Origin: Burkholderia cepacia
GTDB taxonomy: Bacteria > Pseudomonadota > Gammaproteobacteria > Burkholderiales > Burkholderiaceae
Direction of reading: 5' to 3'
DNA: 64,000 nt
Assembly (NCBI RefSeq): GCF_001039005.1
Contig: NZ_LDWR01000021.1
Location: forward strand, 124,001-188,000
The translations under genes and the position numbers were made by a program. The notes under the pieces are model-generated. The model saw nothing but the letters and a program-made list of their open reading frames with translations, had not been told where the DNA came from and made no database searches. Shown one piece after another: positions 25,855 through 35,229 of the stretch (positions are counted from its first letter, which is position 1; the number at the start of each line of letters is the position of its first letter).

Positions 25855-26107
25855 GGCTCGATTCCCGGCGCGAAAGACGAATGACACCTAGCGGAGACCA
25901 CACCGCCGCGGGAGGCGGCGGCCGGCGCGAAGAGGCGATCCGCTCTTCCTGTCGCTCGATGAAGTAATGCGCGGAGTCTAGCGCCGGGCTTGCCGCGCAG
26001 AGTTTCGCCGGCGGTTACAGGTGTTACTTCGCGTGACCGCCGAAACAGACCGCTGCAGCGCGACAGCCGGCATGTGCGCCGTCGCCGCGCCGCACGCGAA
26101 CGCGCCG

Positions 26108-26527
26108 TTACACGAAACGCGCGCGAATACGCTGGGCGATCGATTCGAGCGTCGCCGCGTCGGCGATGTCGCGTGCATGCATCCGCAGCTCGGCGCCTTC
26201 CCAGCGCGGGATCACGTGGAAGTGCACGTGCGGGACCGTCTGGCCGGCCGCCGCGCCGTTGAACTGGCCGATGAACACGCCGTCCGGCTCGAGCGCCGCG
26301 CGCACGGCCGCCGCGACGCGCTGCGTCATGCGGATGCCGGCCGCGGCCGCGTCGCCCGACAGATCGAAGATCTGCGCGGCCGGCTCCTTCGGGATCACGA
26401 GCACGTGACCGTCGGCCTGCGGCATGAGATCCATGATCGCGAGGGTTGCGTCGTCTTCCGCGACCTTCACGCACGGCAGTTCGCCGCGCAGGATTTTCGC
26501 GAACGGGTTGTTGTTGTCGTAGGACAT
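26108..26527 (-). CDS. HIT family nucleotide hydrolase, 139 aa
   Basis: The histidine triad HVHFHV lies near residue 106, preceded by GQFNGAAAGQTVPH as in Fhit/HINT-type hydrolases. The start MSYDNNNPFAKILRGELPC matches the usual N-terminal I-F-x-K-I-x-x-G-E-I-P motif. Enzymes of this group cleave nucleoside phosphoramidates or dinucleoside polyphosphates. It is a single-gene unit in the cytoplasm. The region downstream to 25855 (about 250 bases) holds no gene. Confidence 0.9.
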   Translation of the reverse strand: MSYDNNNPFAKILRGELPCVKVAEDDATLAIMDLMPQADGHVLVIPKEPAAQIFDLSGDAAAAGIRMTQRVAAAVRAALEPDGVFIGQFNGAAAGQTVPHVHFHVIPRWEGAELRMHARDIADAATLESIAQRIRARFV

Positions 26528-26812
26528 GGCGTTTTCCGATAACGGTTGGAATGGGTGAGCGTTCGATGCCGGACGATTATCGACCTTCGACGGGCAGGAT
26601 TTCAACGTGTCAGGTCGTGTCTGTATTGCAGCGAACAATGGCTGCCGGTGCGCATGCAACGAGCGCAACCGGATGGAATAAACCGCCGTCGCCATCCGTT
26701 TATTTCGAGCGTGGGTTCACGCAGCAAGATCGCGAACCGGCGCCGGACACCCGTCGGCTGTGCTGGCCGGCAGCCGGGATGACTGCTCGCGTTCATCAAC
26801 CGGAGTCATGCC

Positions 26813-27988
26813 ATGGACCCTCTCCCTTCCTGTCGCTCACCCGCTTCGACCGTCTTCGCCGCGCACCCACCGGTGTTCGCGCGCACGTCGCACGCGATCG
26901 CGCGCACGTTACGCCGTGCGGCGTGCGCCGCCGGGCTGGCCGCCTTGTCGTCGACGTTCGCGTGGGCCGGCGGCAACGACATCATCCTGCCGGTTTCGTC
27001 GGTCACCGCATCGACCGTGCCCGCCAACGGCGATCTCAATCCGTACGGCATCGCGTTCGTGCCGCGCGGCGTGCCGACCTGGAGCACGTTGAAACCGGGT
27101 GACGTCGTCGTGTCGAACTTCAACGCGGCGTCGAACCTGCAAGGCACCGGCACGACGATCGTGAAGCTGTCGCCCGGCAATACGCCGGCGACGTTCTTCC
27201 ACGGCAGCAACCTGGGCCTGACGACCGCGCTCACGGTGCTGCGCAGCGGCTTCGTGCTGGTCGGCAACGTGCCGACGCCGGACGGCAAGACCGTCGCCGC
27301 GCCGGGTTCGCTGCTCGTCATCAATCCGGCGGGCAATCTCGTCACGCAGCTGGTCAGCGCCACGCTGCTCGACGGGCCGTGGGACATGACCGTGATCGAT
27401 CGCGGCCAGCGCGTGACCGCCTTCGTGTCGAACGTACTGAACGGGACGGTCGCACGGATCGAACTGGCGATCGGCAACGACGGCGTCACGATGCTGCCGG
27501 GCTCGCGCATCATCGCGTCGGGCTACGTGAACCGGACCGATCCCAATGCGCTTGTCGTCGGCCCGACCGGCCTCGCGTACGACCCGAACGTCGACGTCCT
27601 GTATGTCGCGTCCACGGGTGACAACGCGGTGTTCGCGATCCAGAACGCCGCGTCGACGAAACACGACGGCGGCGTCGGACGGATGATCTACTTCGACGCC
27701 AAGCACCTGCACGGCCCGCTCGCGCTGGCGCTCGCGCCGAACGGCCATCTCGTGACCGCGAACGGCGACGCGGTCAACCCCGACCCGCTGCAACCGAGCG
27801 AGATCGTCGAATTCACGGTGGACGGGCGCTTCGTCGCGCAGATGCAGGTCGATACCGCGCCGGGCTCGGCATTCGGCCTTGCGTTCGGGCAAGGCAGCAA
27901 AGGCCAGACGCAATTTGCGGCCGTCGACGACAACACGAATACCGCGACGGTCTGGACACTGCGTTCGGACAACAACAACGCGCAATGA
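26813..27988 (+). CDS. Exported NHL/SMP-30-type beta-propeller protein, 391 aa
   Basis: A long N-terminal leader contains a hydrophobic core ending AALSSTFAWA-G, consistent with export. The mature part is made of repeated four-strand blades: NPYGIAFVPRG, TALTVLRSGFVLVGNVP, LLDGPWDMTVIDRG, PTGLAYDPNVDVLYVASTGDNAVFAI, LALALAPNGHLVTANGD, and FGLAFGQGSKGQTQFAAVDD. This repeat pattern is that of NHL or lactonase-like propellers. Catalytic residues cannot be assigned by eye. It may act as a periplasmic binding protein or lactonase. A perfect hairpin follows the stop. Confidence 0.75.
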   Translation: MDPLPSCRSPASTVFAAHPPVFARTSHAIARTLRRAACAAGLAALSSTFAWAGGNDIILPVSSVTASTVPANGDLNPYGIAFVPRGVPTWSTLKPGDVVVSNFNAASNLQGTGTTIVKLSPGNTPATFFHGSNLGLTTALTVLRSGFVLVGNVPTPDGKTVAAPGSLLVINPAGNLVTQLVSATLLDGPWDMTVIDRGQRVTAFVSNVLNGTVARIELAIGNDGVTMLPGSRIIASGYVNRTDPNALVVGPTGLAYDPNVDVLYVASTGDNAVFAIQNAASTKHDGGVGRMIYFDAKHLHGPLALALAPNGHLVTANGDAVNPDPLQPSEIVEFTVDGRFVAQMQVDTAPGSAFGLAFGQGSKGQTQFAAVDDNTNTATVWTLRSDNNNAQ

Positions 27989-27996
27989 CGCACCGT

Positions 27997-28024
27997 GTGA
28001 ACGGGCCACATGCGGCCCGTTCAC
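27997..28024 (+). terminator. Perfect 11-bp hairpin behind the propeller gene
   Basis: GTGAACGGGCC, loop ACATGC, GGCCCGTTCAC. There is no T run, so termination is probable but not certain. Confidence 0.55.
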
Positions 28025-28179
28025 ATGCGCGATCGACACATACGATTCACACACGCCGGGCAACCTCCGCCCGACCGACGCCCCCCGGCGTAACAAGCAC
28101 CCGCGATTGCCATCGCTTGCCCGAACCTGCGACACTGCCGGTTCATGGCCCGCCCGCAGACAACCGAGGACGCCCGCGC

Positions 28180-29604
28180 ATGACGACACCCATCAAGACG
28201 TTGATCCTGCGCGGCACGGCCGTCGTGCTGCTCGCCGCGGCCGGTTATGCCGGCTACATGCTGTCGCAACTCGCGCCGATCGCCACCGGCTACGCCGCGA
28301 AGACACTGTGTTCGGGCGTGTTCGTATCGGGCCGCCCGGCCGCCTCCGTGATCGACGTCGACATCATGGCCGGCGTGCATCCGCTGCTGAAACTGGTGCG
28401 CCCGTCGCTCGATCCCGACCATCATCGTGCGGTGGCAACCTTCGCCGGCTTCGCCGAGCGCGAAGCCGACTTCCGGCCCGGACTCGGCTGCACGCTCGCG
28501 CTCGGGCCGTCGCCCGGCGCGTTGCCGGCCACCTTACCGGCGACATTACCGGCCGCGTTGCCGCCCCTCCCCGATCCGCCAGCCGCGCAGCCGGCACCGG
28601 CCGTACCGCCCACCGGCATCGACGCGCACAAACTGCAGACCGCGCTCGACCGCGCGTTCGACGAGCCCGATCCGGCACGGCCGCGGCGCACGCGGGCGGT
28701 CGTCGTGATGTGGCGCGGCCAGGTGATCGCCGAACGCTATGCACCCGGCTTCACGGCCGACACGCCGCTGCCCGGCTGGTCGATGACGAAGACCGTGACG
28801 GCCGCGCTGGCCGGCACGCTCGTCGCGCAACACAAGCTGTCGCCCGATGCATCGGCGCTGCTGCCGGAATGGCGCGGCAGCGGCGACCCGCGCGCGGCCA
28901 TCACGCTCGACGAGCTGCTGCGGATGACGAGCGGCCTGCAATTCAACGAGGACTACGACGACCCGCTGTCCGACGTCGCCGTGATGCTGTTCACGCAACC
29001 CGATACCGCGCGGTTCGCATCGGCGAAGCCGCTCGCCGCGACACCCGGCACGCGGTGGTACTACTCGAGCGGCACGAGCGCGATCGTTGCGCGCGTGATG
29101 CGCGAGGCGCTGGGCGGCAGCGAGAACGACTACCTCGCGTTTCCGCGCCGCGCGCTGTTCGCGCCGCTCGACATGCGCAGCGCGGTGTTCGAGCCCGACG
29201 CGTCCGGTACGCTGGTCAGCCCGTCGTACATGTATGCGAGCGCGCGCGACTGGGCGCGCTTCGGACAGTTTCTGCTGCAGGATGGTGTGTGGAACGGGCA
29301 GCGGCTGCTGCCGGCGGGCTGGGTGCACTATCTGACGCGCGCGACGCCGCTATCGACGCGCCAGGAATTCGGCGCGCAGCTGTGGGTCAAGGTGCCGGAG
29401 CCGTTCAACGATCGCGATCCGCATGCGGCTGCGATGCCGGCCGACGCGTTTCATGCGGTCGGCCATGAAGGCCAGTTCGTCAGCGTGGTGCCGAGCCGCC
29501 AACTGGTGGTCGTGCGGCTCGGGCTGTCGCGGCCGGAATCCGCGTGGAATCACGAGGCGTTTCTCGCACGCGTGCTCGACGCCGTGCCGGCGCCCGGCGC
29601 GTGA
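28180..29604 (+). CDS. Class C beta-lactamase-related serine hydrolase, membrane-anchored, 474 aa
   Basis: ATG at 28180 follows CGAGGA. One N-terminal hydrophobic helix (LRGTAVVLLAAAGYAGYML) anchors or exports the protein. A Pro/Ala-rich linker (about residues 112-146, with repeated LPAT units) separates an N-terminal 100-residue region from the catalytic domain. The serine-lysine pair is SMTK at 201-204; YSSG takes the place of the Y-x-N motif, and HEGQ near residue 430 replaces KTG. These features place it among the esterase/EstB and 6-aminohexanoate-oligomer hydrolase relatives rather than true beta-lactamases. Substrate unknown. Confidence 0.85.
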   Translation: MTTPIKTLILRGTAVVLLAAAGYAGYMLSQLAPIATGYAAKTLCSGVFVSGRPAASVIDVDIMAGVHPLLKLVRPSLDPDHHRAVATFAGFAEREADFRPGLGCTLALGPSPGALPATLPATLPAALPPLPDPPAAQPAPAVPPTGIDAHKLQTALDRAFDEPDPARPRRTRAVVVMWRGQVIAERYAPGFTADTPLPGWSMTKTVTAALAGTLVAQHKLSPDASALLPEWRGSGDPRAAITLDELLRMTSGLQFNEDYDDPLSDVAVMLFTQPDTARFASAKPLAATPGTRWYYSSGTSAIVARVMREALGGSENDYLAFPRRALFAPLDMRSAVFEPDASGTLVSPSYMYASARDWARFGQFLLQDGVWNGQRLLPAGWVHYLTRATPLSTRQEFGAQLWVKVPEPFNDRDPHAAAMPADAFHAVGHEGQFVSVVPSRQLVVVRLGLSRPESAWNHEAFLARVLDAVPAPGA

Positions 29605-29609
29605 CGGCC

Positions 29610-29644
29610 GCGACGCGGCGGCAGCCATCGCGCCGCCGCGTCGC
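29610..29644. terminator. Hairpin between convergent genes
   Basis: GCGACGCGGCGGC and GCCGCCGCGTCGC form a perfect 13-bp stem with a nine-base loop between the serine hydrolase and the convergent glutathione transferase gene. No T run. Confidence 0.6.
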
Positions 29645-29661
29645 GCATTACCTGCGATGCA

Positions 29662-30285
29662 TCACGGATTCGCGCTGCCCGCGTAGGTCTTGAAGCCCTC
29701 GCGCGTCGCAAGACGTTCGATATAGCGCGACACCGCCGGGAAATCCGGATGCTCGAACGGCGTGCCGAACCAGCGGTTCACCGACAGGCCGATCGGAATG
29801 TCCGCGAGCGTGAAGCTGTCGCCGGCCACGAACGCACCGGTCGATTCGAGATGCGCGTTCAGCACGCGCATGTGCTTCGTCCAGCCCGCGATCGACTGCG
29901 CGATCGTCGCCGGATCCTGATGATCGGGCGATTTCCGCACGAGGCCGAGGAACGCGCCGATCCACGAACGGTTCAGGTCCGCGCCCTGCCAGTCGATCCA
30001 TTGATCGACCCGCGCGCGCGCCCGCGGCTCGGCCGGATAGAGCGCGTCATCGCCATAGCGGTTCGCGAGGTAGCGGATGATCGTGTTCGATTCCCAGAGC
30101 ACGAAATCGTCATCCTTGATGACGGGCACGAGCGCGTTCGGATTCAGCGCGAGATAGGCCGGATCGTTGGTCGTACGAAAGCCCGCGCCCCAGTCTTCCT
30201 GTTCGAACGGCAGGTTCAGCTCGGTGCACAGCCACAGCACCTTGCGAACGTTGATGGACGGGATCTTGCCGAGGATGTGCAGCAT
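29662..30285 (-). CDS. Glutathione S-transferase family protein, 207 aa
   Basis: The N-terminal thioredoxin-like domain reads [18 protein letters not shown], with the catalytic Ser at the SINVRK position, then [26 protein letters not shown], in which the cis-Pro loop and the glutathione-binding Glu-Ser pair are visible. The all-helical C-terminal domain follows, with [16 protein letters not shown] near residue 155. This is the theta/GstB-like cytosolic class. Likely role is detoxification; the substrate is not indicated by neighbours. Confidence 0.9.
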   Translation of the reverse strand: MLHILGKIPSINVRKVLWLCTELNLPFEQEDWGAGFRTTNDPAYLALNPNALVPVIKDDDFVLWESNTIIRYLANRYGDDALYPAEPRARARVDQWIDWQGADLNRSWIGAFLGLVRKSPDHQDPATIAQSIAGWTKHMRVLNAHLESTGAFVAGDSFTLADIPIGLSVNRWFGTPFEHPDFPAVSRYIERLATREGFKTYAGSANP

Positions 30286-30357
30286 GCAGTCTCCTTGTGA
30301 GGTCGGATGCGGAGCGCCTGGATCGTATGAAACGTCTCGGACGCGTTCACGTCGAAT

Positions 30358-31857
30358 TTATACACGACCCTGCGGCAAACGACAGGCCCGGTGCGCAAAA
30401 TCGCCATGCGGCCGGTTCGTCAGGTCGCGTAGCGCATGCTCGGCAGTCGGGAACCGGAACATGAATCCGTCCTGATGCAGCCGCGCAGGCATCACGCGCT
30501 GCCCGTCCAGCAGCAGCTCGGCCATCTCGCCCATCGCGACGCGCAGCGGCGCGGCCGGCACGTGCAGCCATGCGGGGCGGCGCAGCACCTTCGTGACGAC
30601 CTGCACGAACTCGCGCTGGGTCAACGCACCGGGCGCCACCGCGTTGTACACGCCGCGCATGCCCGGGTTCGACATCGCGCGCGCGATGATCCGCAGCACA
30701 TCGTCCCGGTGAATCCAGCTCATCACCTGCGCGCCGTCGCCGAATCGTCCGCCCATCCCGAAGTAATGCGGCAGCAGCATCGGGCGCAACGCGCCGCCGG
30801 GGCCGAACACGACGCCCAGCCGCAGCACCACCGAGCGCACCCCATGGCGCGCGAGCGGCTGCGCGGACCGTTCCCACTGCCGGCACAGCTCGGACATGAA
30901 GCCGGTGCCGGCGCTGCTGCCCTCGTCGAGCCGTTCGTCGGCCGGACGCACGCCGTAGTAGCCGATCGCGGAGGCCTGGATCCACGTGCGCGGCTTGACG
31001 TCGGCGGTCTCGACCCAGCGCATCAGCGACTGCGTGACGCCTGCGCGGCTGGCGAGCAGCAGTGCGCGACGGCGCTTGCTCCAGCGCGCGCCCAGCACCG
31101 GCGCACCCGCAAGATTGATCACCGTGTCGAAACGCTCGTGCGGCTGCAACTGCTCGACGGACGTCACGCTGCGCACGCGGCCGTGAAACTGGTAAGCCGC
31201 GCGCAGCGGATCGCGCGCCAGCAACGTGACCACATGCCCCGCATCGAGCAACTGGTTCACAAGGGTTTCGCCGATGAAGCCCGTGCCGCCGGTGACGAGC
31301 ACGCTGCCGGGCGGCTGCCCCGCGAACGGATTGGCAACCGGAACGCGTCGCGCGATACGGCAGGCGGCCATCCCGTCGCGGAGACCCGACACCGTTACGC
31401 CGACGGCAAACAGGCTGAGCAGCCAGCCGCGCCAGCCGAGGTCGATCGCATGCAGCCCGGTCGGCGCGTGTGCCCACACGGCCAACTGCATCGCGAGCAT
31501 CCCGAACAGCGCGCCACCGTTGACGGCCAGCAGCGTGTGCAGCACGCGCTCGGTCGCCGGCAGCTTGCGGCTTTGGTCCTCGACGACGAAATCCCACAAC
31601 GTCAGCACCACTTCGACGAGGACCACCGCCGCGATGGCCGCGACCCATGCGCCGTGAAAGGCGACATTCGCGATCGACGCGAATACGAGACCGTAGAGCA
31701 CGGAACGCACCGCATGAATCGCCAGTTCGAGCCGCGCGCGCGGGCTGTGCGGCAGGTCCTGCGTGAGTTCGTGGTGATAGAGCGTATCGAATGCGCCCAT
31801 CGCGCCCTGCACGATCAGCAGGTTGAGCGCCCAATTGAAGGCAGGCAAGGTGTTCAT
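30358..31857 (-). CDS. TIGR01777-family SDR epimerase fused to an N-terminal membrane domain, 499 aa
   Basis: Residues 1-165 hold four hydrophobic helices with conspicuous histidines and acids (DTLYHHELTQDLP, VVEDQSRKLP). Residues 185-470 form an NAD(P)-binding Rossmann domain with VTGGTGFIG at 188-196 and the TIGR01777 pattern (INLAGAPVLGARWSKRRRALLLASR, SAIGYYG, WIHRDDVLRII, YNAVAPGALTQREF, LLLDGQRVMPARL). The cytosolic form of this family (YfcH) is of unknown function; the fused membrane half is unusual. Last gene of the operon 34594-30358; it overlaps the upstream thiol oxidoreductase gene by four bases. Confidence 0.85.
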   Translation of the reverse strand: MNTLPAFNWALNLLIVQGAMGAFDTLYHHELTQDLPHSPRARLELAIHAVRSVLYGLVFASIANVAFHGAWVAAIAAVVLVEVVLTLWDFVVEDQSRKLPATERVLHTLLAVNGGALFGMLAMQLAVWAHAPTGLHAIDLGWRGWLLSLFAVGVTVSGLRDGMAACRIARRVPVANPFAGQPPGSVLVTGGTGFIGETLVNQLLDAGHVVTLLARDPLRAAYQFHGRVRSVTSVEQLQPHERFDTVINLAGAPVLGARWSKRRRALLLASRAGVTQSLMRWVETADVKPRTWIQASAIGYYGVRPADERLDEGSSAGTGFMSELCRQWERSAQPLARHGVRSVVLRLGVVFGPGGALRPMLLPHYFGMGGRFGDGAQVMSWIHRDDVLRIIARAMSNPGMRGVYNAVAPGALTQREFVQVVTKVLRRPAWLHVPAAPLRVAMGEMAELLLDGQRVMPARLHQDGFMFRFPTAEHALRDLTNRPHGDFAHRACRLPQGRV

Positions 31858-32723
31858 GCTGTATCCCTCCTCCACAGCCAGACAAGCGGCGGAGCCATCG
31901 CGACCAGTGCGGCCGCGTCGATCGCCACGTGGCCCCATACACGGGCCTGAAATGAAAACAGCAAGTCCTGCGGCGCCCAGATCAACAGGCCGGCCAGCAG
32001 CCATCCCCACACTTCGCGCGTGCGCAGCCGGTTGCCGAGATGGACGAGCGCCAGCATCCAGACCGACGCGCACTGCACCGTCGCGCCGATCAGCGACATC
32101 CACCAGATCTGCTGGGCGCGCGCCGGTTCGGGCGCCGCGCCTGCCCAGAAATGCAGCTCGATGGCGCGGTGATACGCGTCGGCGAACGACGCGCCGGCAA
32201 TCCACGGAACGGCCGCGCCGACAAGCAGATGCACGATCGCCGCGCCGTACATCCAGCTCACGACGATGCGGCGCGCGTTGTCGTGCACGGGCCGGGGCGC
32301 CGCCGTGCTTTCGACGGCGTTGCCGATACCGCACGCCTGCCCGTCGCAGCGCGCTTCGGCGTGATAGCCAAGCCAGCGCGAAACGGCATGCCGGTTGCGT
32401 GCGAAGCGTCGATACAGCGGTGCGAGCGCGTCGCGCATGGCCGGCACGCGCAGCGGCCACACGAGCCAGCTGCGCCCGACCAGCGTATAGGCAGCGAAGA
32501 TGCTGTCCACGCCGGTCAGCATGCGTCCGTCAGGCAGCCGCGCATGCAGTTCGCGGTTCAGCGCGCGCAGGTCGGCCCCCAGCGGGGCGGGATCGAAACC
32601 CGGCTCGGCGATATCGACGAACGCCAGCTGGTGTCGTGTATTCCAGGCCTCGAGACGCCGCATTTCCGCGACGCATAACGGACACCGCCCGTCGAAGTAC
32701 AGCACCAGTTCACTTGTGTTCAT
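31854..32723 (-). CDS. DCC-type thiol oxidoreductase (DUF393) with C-terminal membrane domain, 289 aa
   Basis: ATG at 32723, eight bases after AAGGAG, is preferred to a GTG three codons earlier that touches the Shine-Dalgarno. The first 110 residues are a DUF393 thioredoxin-like domain with DGRCPLC (Cys14, Cys17) in strand 1, then AFVDIAEPGFDP and DGRMLTGVDSIFAAYTLVG. After a linker, residues 160-289 contain four hydrophobic helices. The CxxC suggests disulfide exchange at the membrane. The gene overlaps the TIGR01777 gene by ATGA and lies 96 bases after the DUF2269 gene. Confidence 0.83.
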   Translation of the reverse strand: MNTSELVLYFDGRCPLCVAEMRRLEAWNTRHQLAFVDIAEPGFDPAPLGADLRALNRELHARLPDGRMLTGVDSIFAAYTLVGRSWLVWPLRVPAMRDALAPLYRRFARNRHAVSRWLGYHAEARCDGQACGIGNAVESTAAPRPVHDNARRIVVSWMYGAAIVHLLVGAAVPWIAGASFADAYHRAIELHFWAGAAPEPARAQQIWWMSLIGATVQCASVWMLALVHLGNRLRTREVWGWLLAGLLIWAPQDLLFSFQARVWGHVAIDAAALVAMAPPLVWLWRRDTA

Positions 32724-32819
32724 GATTTGCACTCCTTCTTTTTATCTCAAGCATCATGAATCGATCGTTCGACTGCTTTCGGATGCGCCGCACGCCACAC
32801 TGGCGCAGCGGCAACACGC

Positions 32820-33290
32820 TCACATCGGCTTGAGCACCATCAGGAAGTAGACGGACAGCATCGCGAAGAACGCCGGATAACCGAGCAGTTCCCAGCGCTT
32901 CGCATAGCGCCAGTACCGCTCCGGCAACGCGGCGGTGCCGTTCGCATGCGCGAGCTTCGCCATCGCGGCGAGTTCGATCTGCAGCCACACGACCGGCAGC
33001 CAGCACGCGCCGGCGATCGCATACAGCACGATCGACGCGAAGAGCCAAGGCGTATGCCACGGCCAGCCGGCCGTGTGCGCGAGCCACAGCCCGGATGCCG
33101 GCTGGAAGATCACGGCCGGCGTCGTGAACCACCAGTCCGCGCGCACGACGAGCCGCGACACGGCCGCGATCGCGGGCACCGACCGCGTGCGGTTCGCGAA
33201 GAACAGGTAGAACGCGGTGCCGAACCCCGTGCCGACCAGCAGCACCGAGGACAGGATATGCAGCGCCTTGATGACGAGATAGGTATTCAT
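32820..33290 (-). CDS. DUF2269 family membrane protein, 156 aa
   Basis: Four hydrophobic helices. The N terminus YLVIKALHILSSVLLVGTGFGTAFYLFFANR is the DUF2269 signature, with His11 in helix 1. Further histidines occur in GLWLAHTAGWPWHTPWLF. DUF2269 proteins resemble the CopD/HemJ fold and may bind haem or a metal, but no function is established. The start overlaps the stop of the upstream SDR-DoxX gene by four bases. It is the second gene of the operon controlled by the 26-bp operator. Confidence 0.83.
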   Translation of the reverse strand: MNTYLVIKALHILSSVLLVGTGFGTAFYLFFANRTRSVPAIAAVSRLVVRADWWFTTPAVIFQPASGLWLAHTAGWPWHTPWLFASIVLYAIAGACWLPVVWLQIELAAMAKLAHANGTAALPERYWRYAKRWELLGYPAFFAMLSVYFLMVLKPM

Positions 33291-34594
33291 GCGTGTTCTT
33301 CTTCTGAAAACAGGATCAACAGGATGGCGAGAATCGGCACGTTCTTGAGCACGGGGCCGAACGGTTCGGCCAGCAGGCCGGGCATCGTGACCGCGATGAC
33401 GGCCGAGTACGCGACGATCAGCGCGGCTTGCGCGACCCACAGGCGACGCGACGGCGCGACGACGGTCGCGATGCCGAACGCGAAGTCCAGCGCGCTCGCC
33501 GCATAAAGCGCGATCAGCGCAGGCAGCCCCGTCAGGTGCGCGGGGGCGAGCAGCGCGAGGCTCGCGTCCAGCGGATGGATGAACGCGCTGGCGATAGCCG
33601 TCCAGATCCAGACGATCGCGAGCGCGCCCAGCAGCAACGGGCGCCGCCACATCGCGAGCGCGTCGCTGCGCAGCCTGGCGGCGTCCGCGCCGATGAAACC
33701 GTCGATGCCGCGCGGCGGCCGGCCGAGCACGGCCGTGGCGGCCGCCGGATCGCCGGTGTTCCCGCCGCGCAGCATCGTCCACGTGTCGCGCGTGAATATC
33801 GCGCCCGGCAGCGCACCGAGCAGCACGGCCGCCGCGCCGGCCAGCGGGCCCGGCAGCGTCACGCCGGCAGCCGGCAGAAACCCCAGCGCGGCGCGATAGC
33901 GAGCCAGCATCCCGCGGTATTCGACTTCGTCGCTGCCGACCACGTCGATCACCGGGCTACCGGCCGCCGGCGAATCAACGAGCCGCGCGACCAGTTCGGC
34001 GAGATCGTCGACGTGCACGGGGCGCAGCCGCTGATGGCCGCCCGCCGGCAGGACATGCACGGGCAGGCTCGCAAGCATCCGGAAAAACCGCGCCGACGTG
34101 CCGGACGCGCCGTAGACGAGCGCGGGACGCACGATCCGCGAGTCGATCGGCAGCGTCTGCAGGAAACGATCGGCCGCGTACTTGCTTGCGAAGTAGCGCG
34201 TATCGCCGCGCTCGACACCGAGTGCCGAAATCTGGATCACGCGCCGTACGCGCGCACGGCAGCACGCGGTGAAGAGCGCGCACGGCGCGGCGCGATGCAC
34301 GGCGTCGAGCGTCGCGCCGCGTCGATCGGCGAGGATGCCGACCGCGTTGATCACCACGTCGACGCCATCCAGCCGCGCGAGCCACGATTCGGGATCGACG
34401 TCCTTCGCGAAATCGATCGCGACGTCACGCGGGCCGGCCGCACGACGCACGCCGCGCAGCACGCGATGGCCGCCGGCTTCGAGCTGCGTGCACACCGCCC
34501 GCCCGATGAAGCCGTTCGCACCGCACACGAGGACGGTCATGCTGCGTTCCCCGGTGCGGTCGCCCTGGCCGGTCGACGGCAAGACTGCGTTCAT
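33287..34594 (-). CDS. SDR/NAD(P)-binding protein fused to a DoxX-like membrane domain, 435 aa
   Basis: ATG at 34594 lies six bases after AGAGAGG. An ATG two codons earlier touches the Shine-Dalgarno, and an ATG at 34540 (MTVLVCGANGF) would give a protein starting at the Rossmann motif. Residues 19-290 are an atypical SDR domain: TVLVCGANGFIGR, VINAVGILADRRG, then S-x(9)-YFASKY as the Y-x-x-x-K pair. Residues 310-435 contain four helices of DoxX-like type (LLLGALAIVWIWTAIASAFIHP and GLPALIALYAASALDFAFGIA). It heads the operon just behind a perfect palindromic operator. Confidence 0.83.
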   Translation of the reverse strand: MNAVLPSTGQGDRTGERSMTVLVCGANGFIGRAVCTQLEAGGHRVLRGVRRAAGPRDVAIDFAKDVDPESWLARLDGVDVVINAVGILADRRGATLDAVHRAAPCALFTACCRARVRRVIQISALGVERGDTRYFASKYAADRFLQTLPIDSRIVRPALVYGASGTSARFFRMLASLPVHVLPAGGHQRLRPVHVDDLAELVARLVDSPAAGSPVIDVVGSDEVEYRGMLARYRAALGFLPAAGVTLPGPLAGAAAVLLGALPGAIFTRDTWTMLRGGNTGDPAAATAVLGRPPRGIDGFIGADAARLRSDALAMWRRPLLLGALAIVWIWTAIASAFIHPLDASLALLAPAHLTGLPALIALYAASALDFAFGIATVVAPSRRLWVAQAALIVAYSAVIAVTMPGLLAEPFGPVLKNVPILAILLILFSEEEHA

Positions 34595-34612
34595 TTTCAT
34601 CCTCTCTTTACA

Positions 34613-34638
34613 GTTATTTCTGTAATGACAGAAATAAC
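34613..34638. promoter_or_regulatory. 26-bp perfect palindromic operator before the SDR/DUF2269/DUF393 operon
   Basis: GTTATTTCTGT-AATG-ACAGAAATAAC: an 11-bp perfect inverted repeat with a four-base centre, 18 bases before the operon's first start codon. The same site occurs upstream of the GbsR/MarR gene at 35239-35264 with one mismatch. Confidence 0.8.
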
Positions 34639-34644
34639 AACCCC

Positions 34645-34669
34645 GAAAAAAGCGGGCTGTCTGCCCGCA
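34645..34669 (-). terminator. Rho-independent terminator of the GbsR/MarR gene
   Basis: Read on the minus strand: GCGGGC-AGACA-GCCCGC followed by six T. It lies between the regulator and the operator of the downstream operon, so the two are separate transcripts. Confidence 0.85.
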
Positions 34670-34682
34670 TTCCCTGTCCCAC

Positions 34683-35216
34683 TTACTTCGACGACTTGCG
34701 CCTGACCGTCTGGCTGATCTTCGCGCCGATGCCGAGCGCCTTCATCAGCGTATCGGGCTTGAGCCGCAGCATCTCGTCCGACCAGGTCGTGAGCGTCTCG
34801 ACGAACTGCAGCGTGTCGCGGATGCGCTGTTCGGTCTCGCGGCTCTCGTTGGCGATCTCGGGGCTCGTCAGGCAATCGCGCAGCACCGTGAGCGTCGGCT
34901 CGATCTCGCGCTGCCGCCGCCCTTCGACGATCAGCTTGAACAGTTCCCAGATGTCGGTCGACGTCTCGAAATGGTCGCGGCGGTCGCCCAGCACATGCAC
35001 GACCTTCGCGAGCCGCCACGCCTGCAGCTCCTTCAGGCTCGTGCTGACGTTGGAGCGCGCGACGTTGAGCGTCTCGGCGATCTCGTCGGCCGCGATCGGC
35101 CGGCCGGCCAGATAGAGCAGCGCGTGGATCTGCGAGACGGTTCGGTTGACGCCCCACCGCGAGCCCATTTCGCCCCAGTGGAGAATGAATCGTTCGGCAA
35201 TCGGTGTGAGTTCCAT
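34683..35216 (-). CDS. GbsR/MarR-type transcriptional regulator, 177 aa
   Basis: ATG at 35216 starts [36 protein letters not shown], the characteristic GbsR opening with its W-G-x-x-x-x-R-W-G-x-x-R pattern. A winged helix follows ([31 protein letters not shown]), then a helical dimerisation region and a basic tail RRKSSK. GbsR proteins repress choline/glycine betaine genes in Bacillus, but here the neighbours are membrane redox genes. The same 26-bp palindrome lies 23 bases before its own start and before the downstream operon, which points to autoregulation and control of that operon. Confidence 0.87.
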   Translation of the reverse strand: MELTPIAERFILHWGEMGSRWGVNRTVSQIHALLYLAGRPIAADEIAETLNVARSNVSTSLKELQAWRLAKVVHVLGDRRDHFETSTDIWELFKLIVEGRRQREIEPTLTVLRDCLTSPEIANESRETEQRIRDTLQFVETLTTWSDEMLRLKPDTLMKALGIGAKISQTVRRKSSK

Positions 35217-35229
35217 GTCCAGAAATTTA

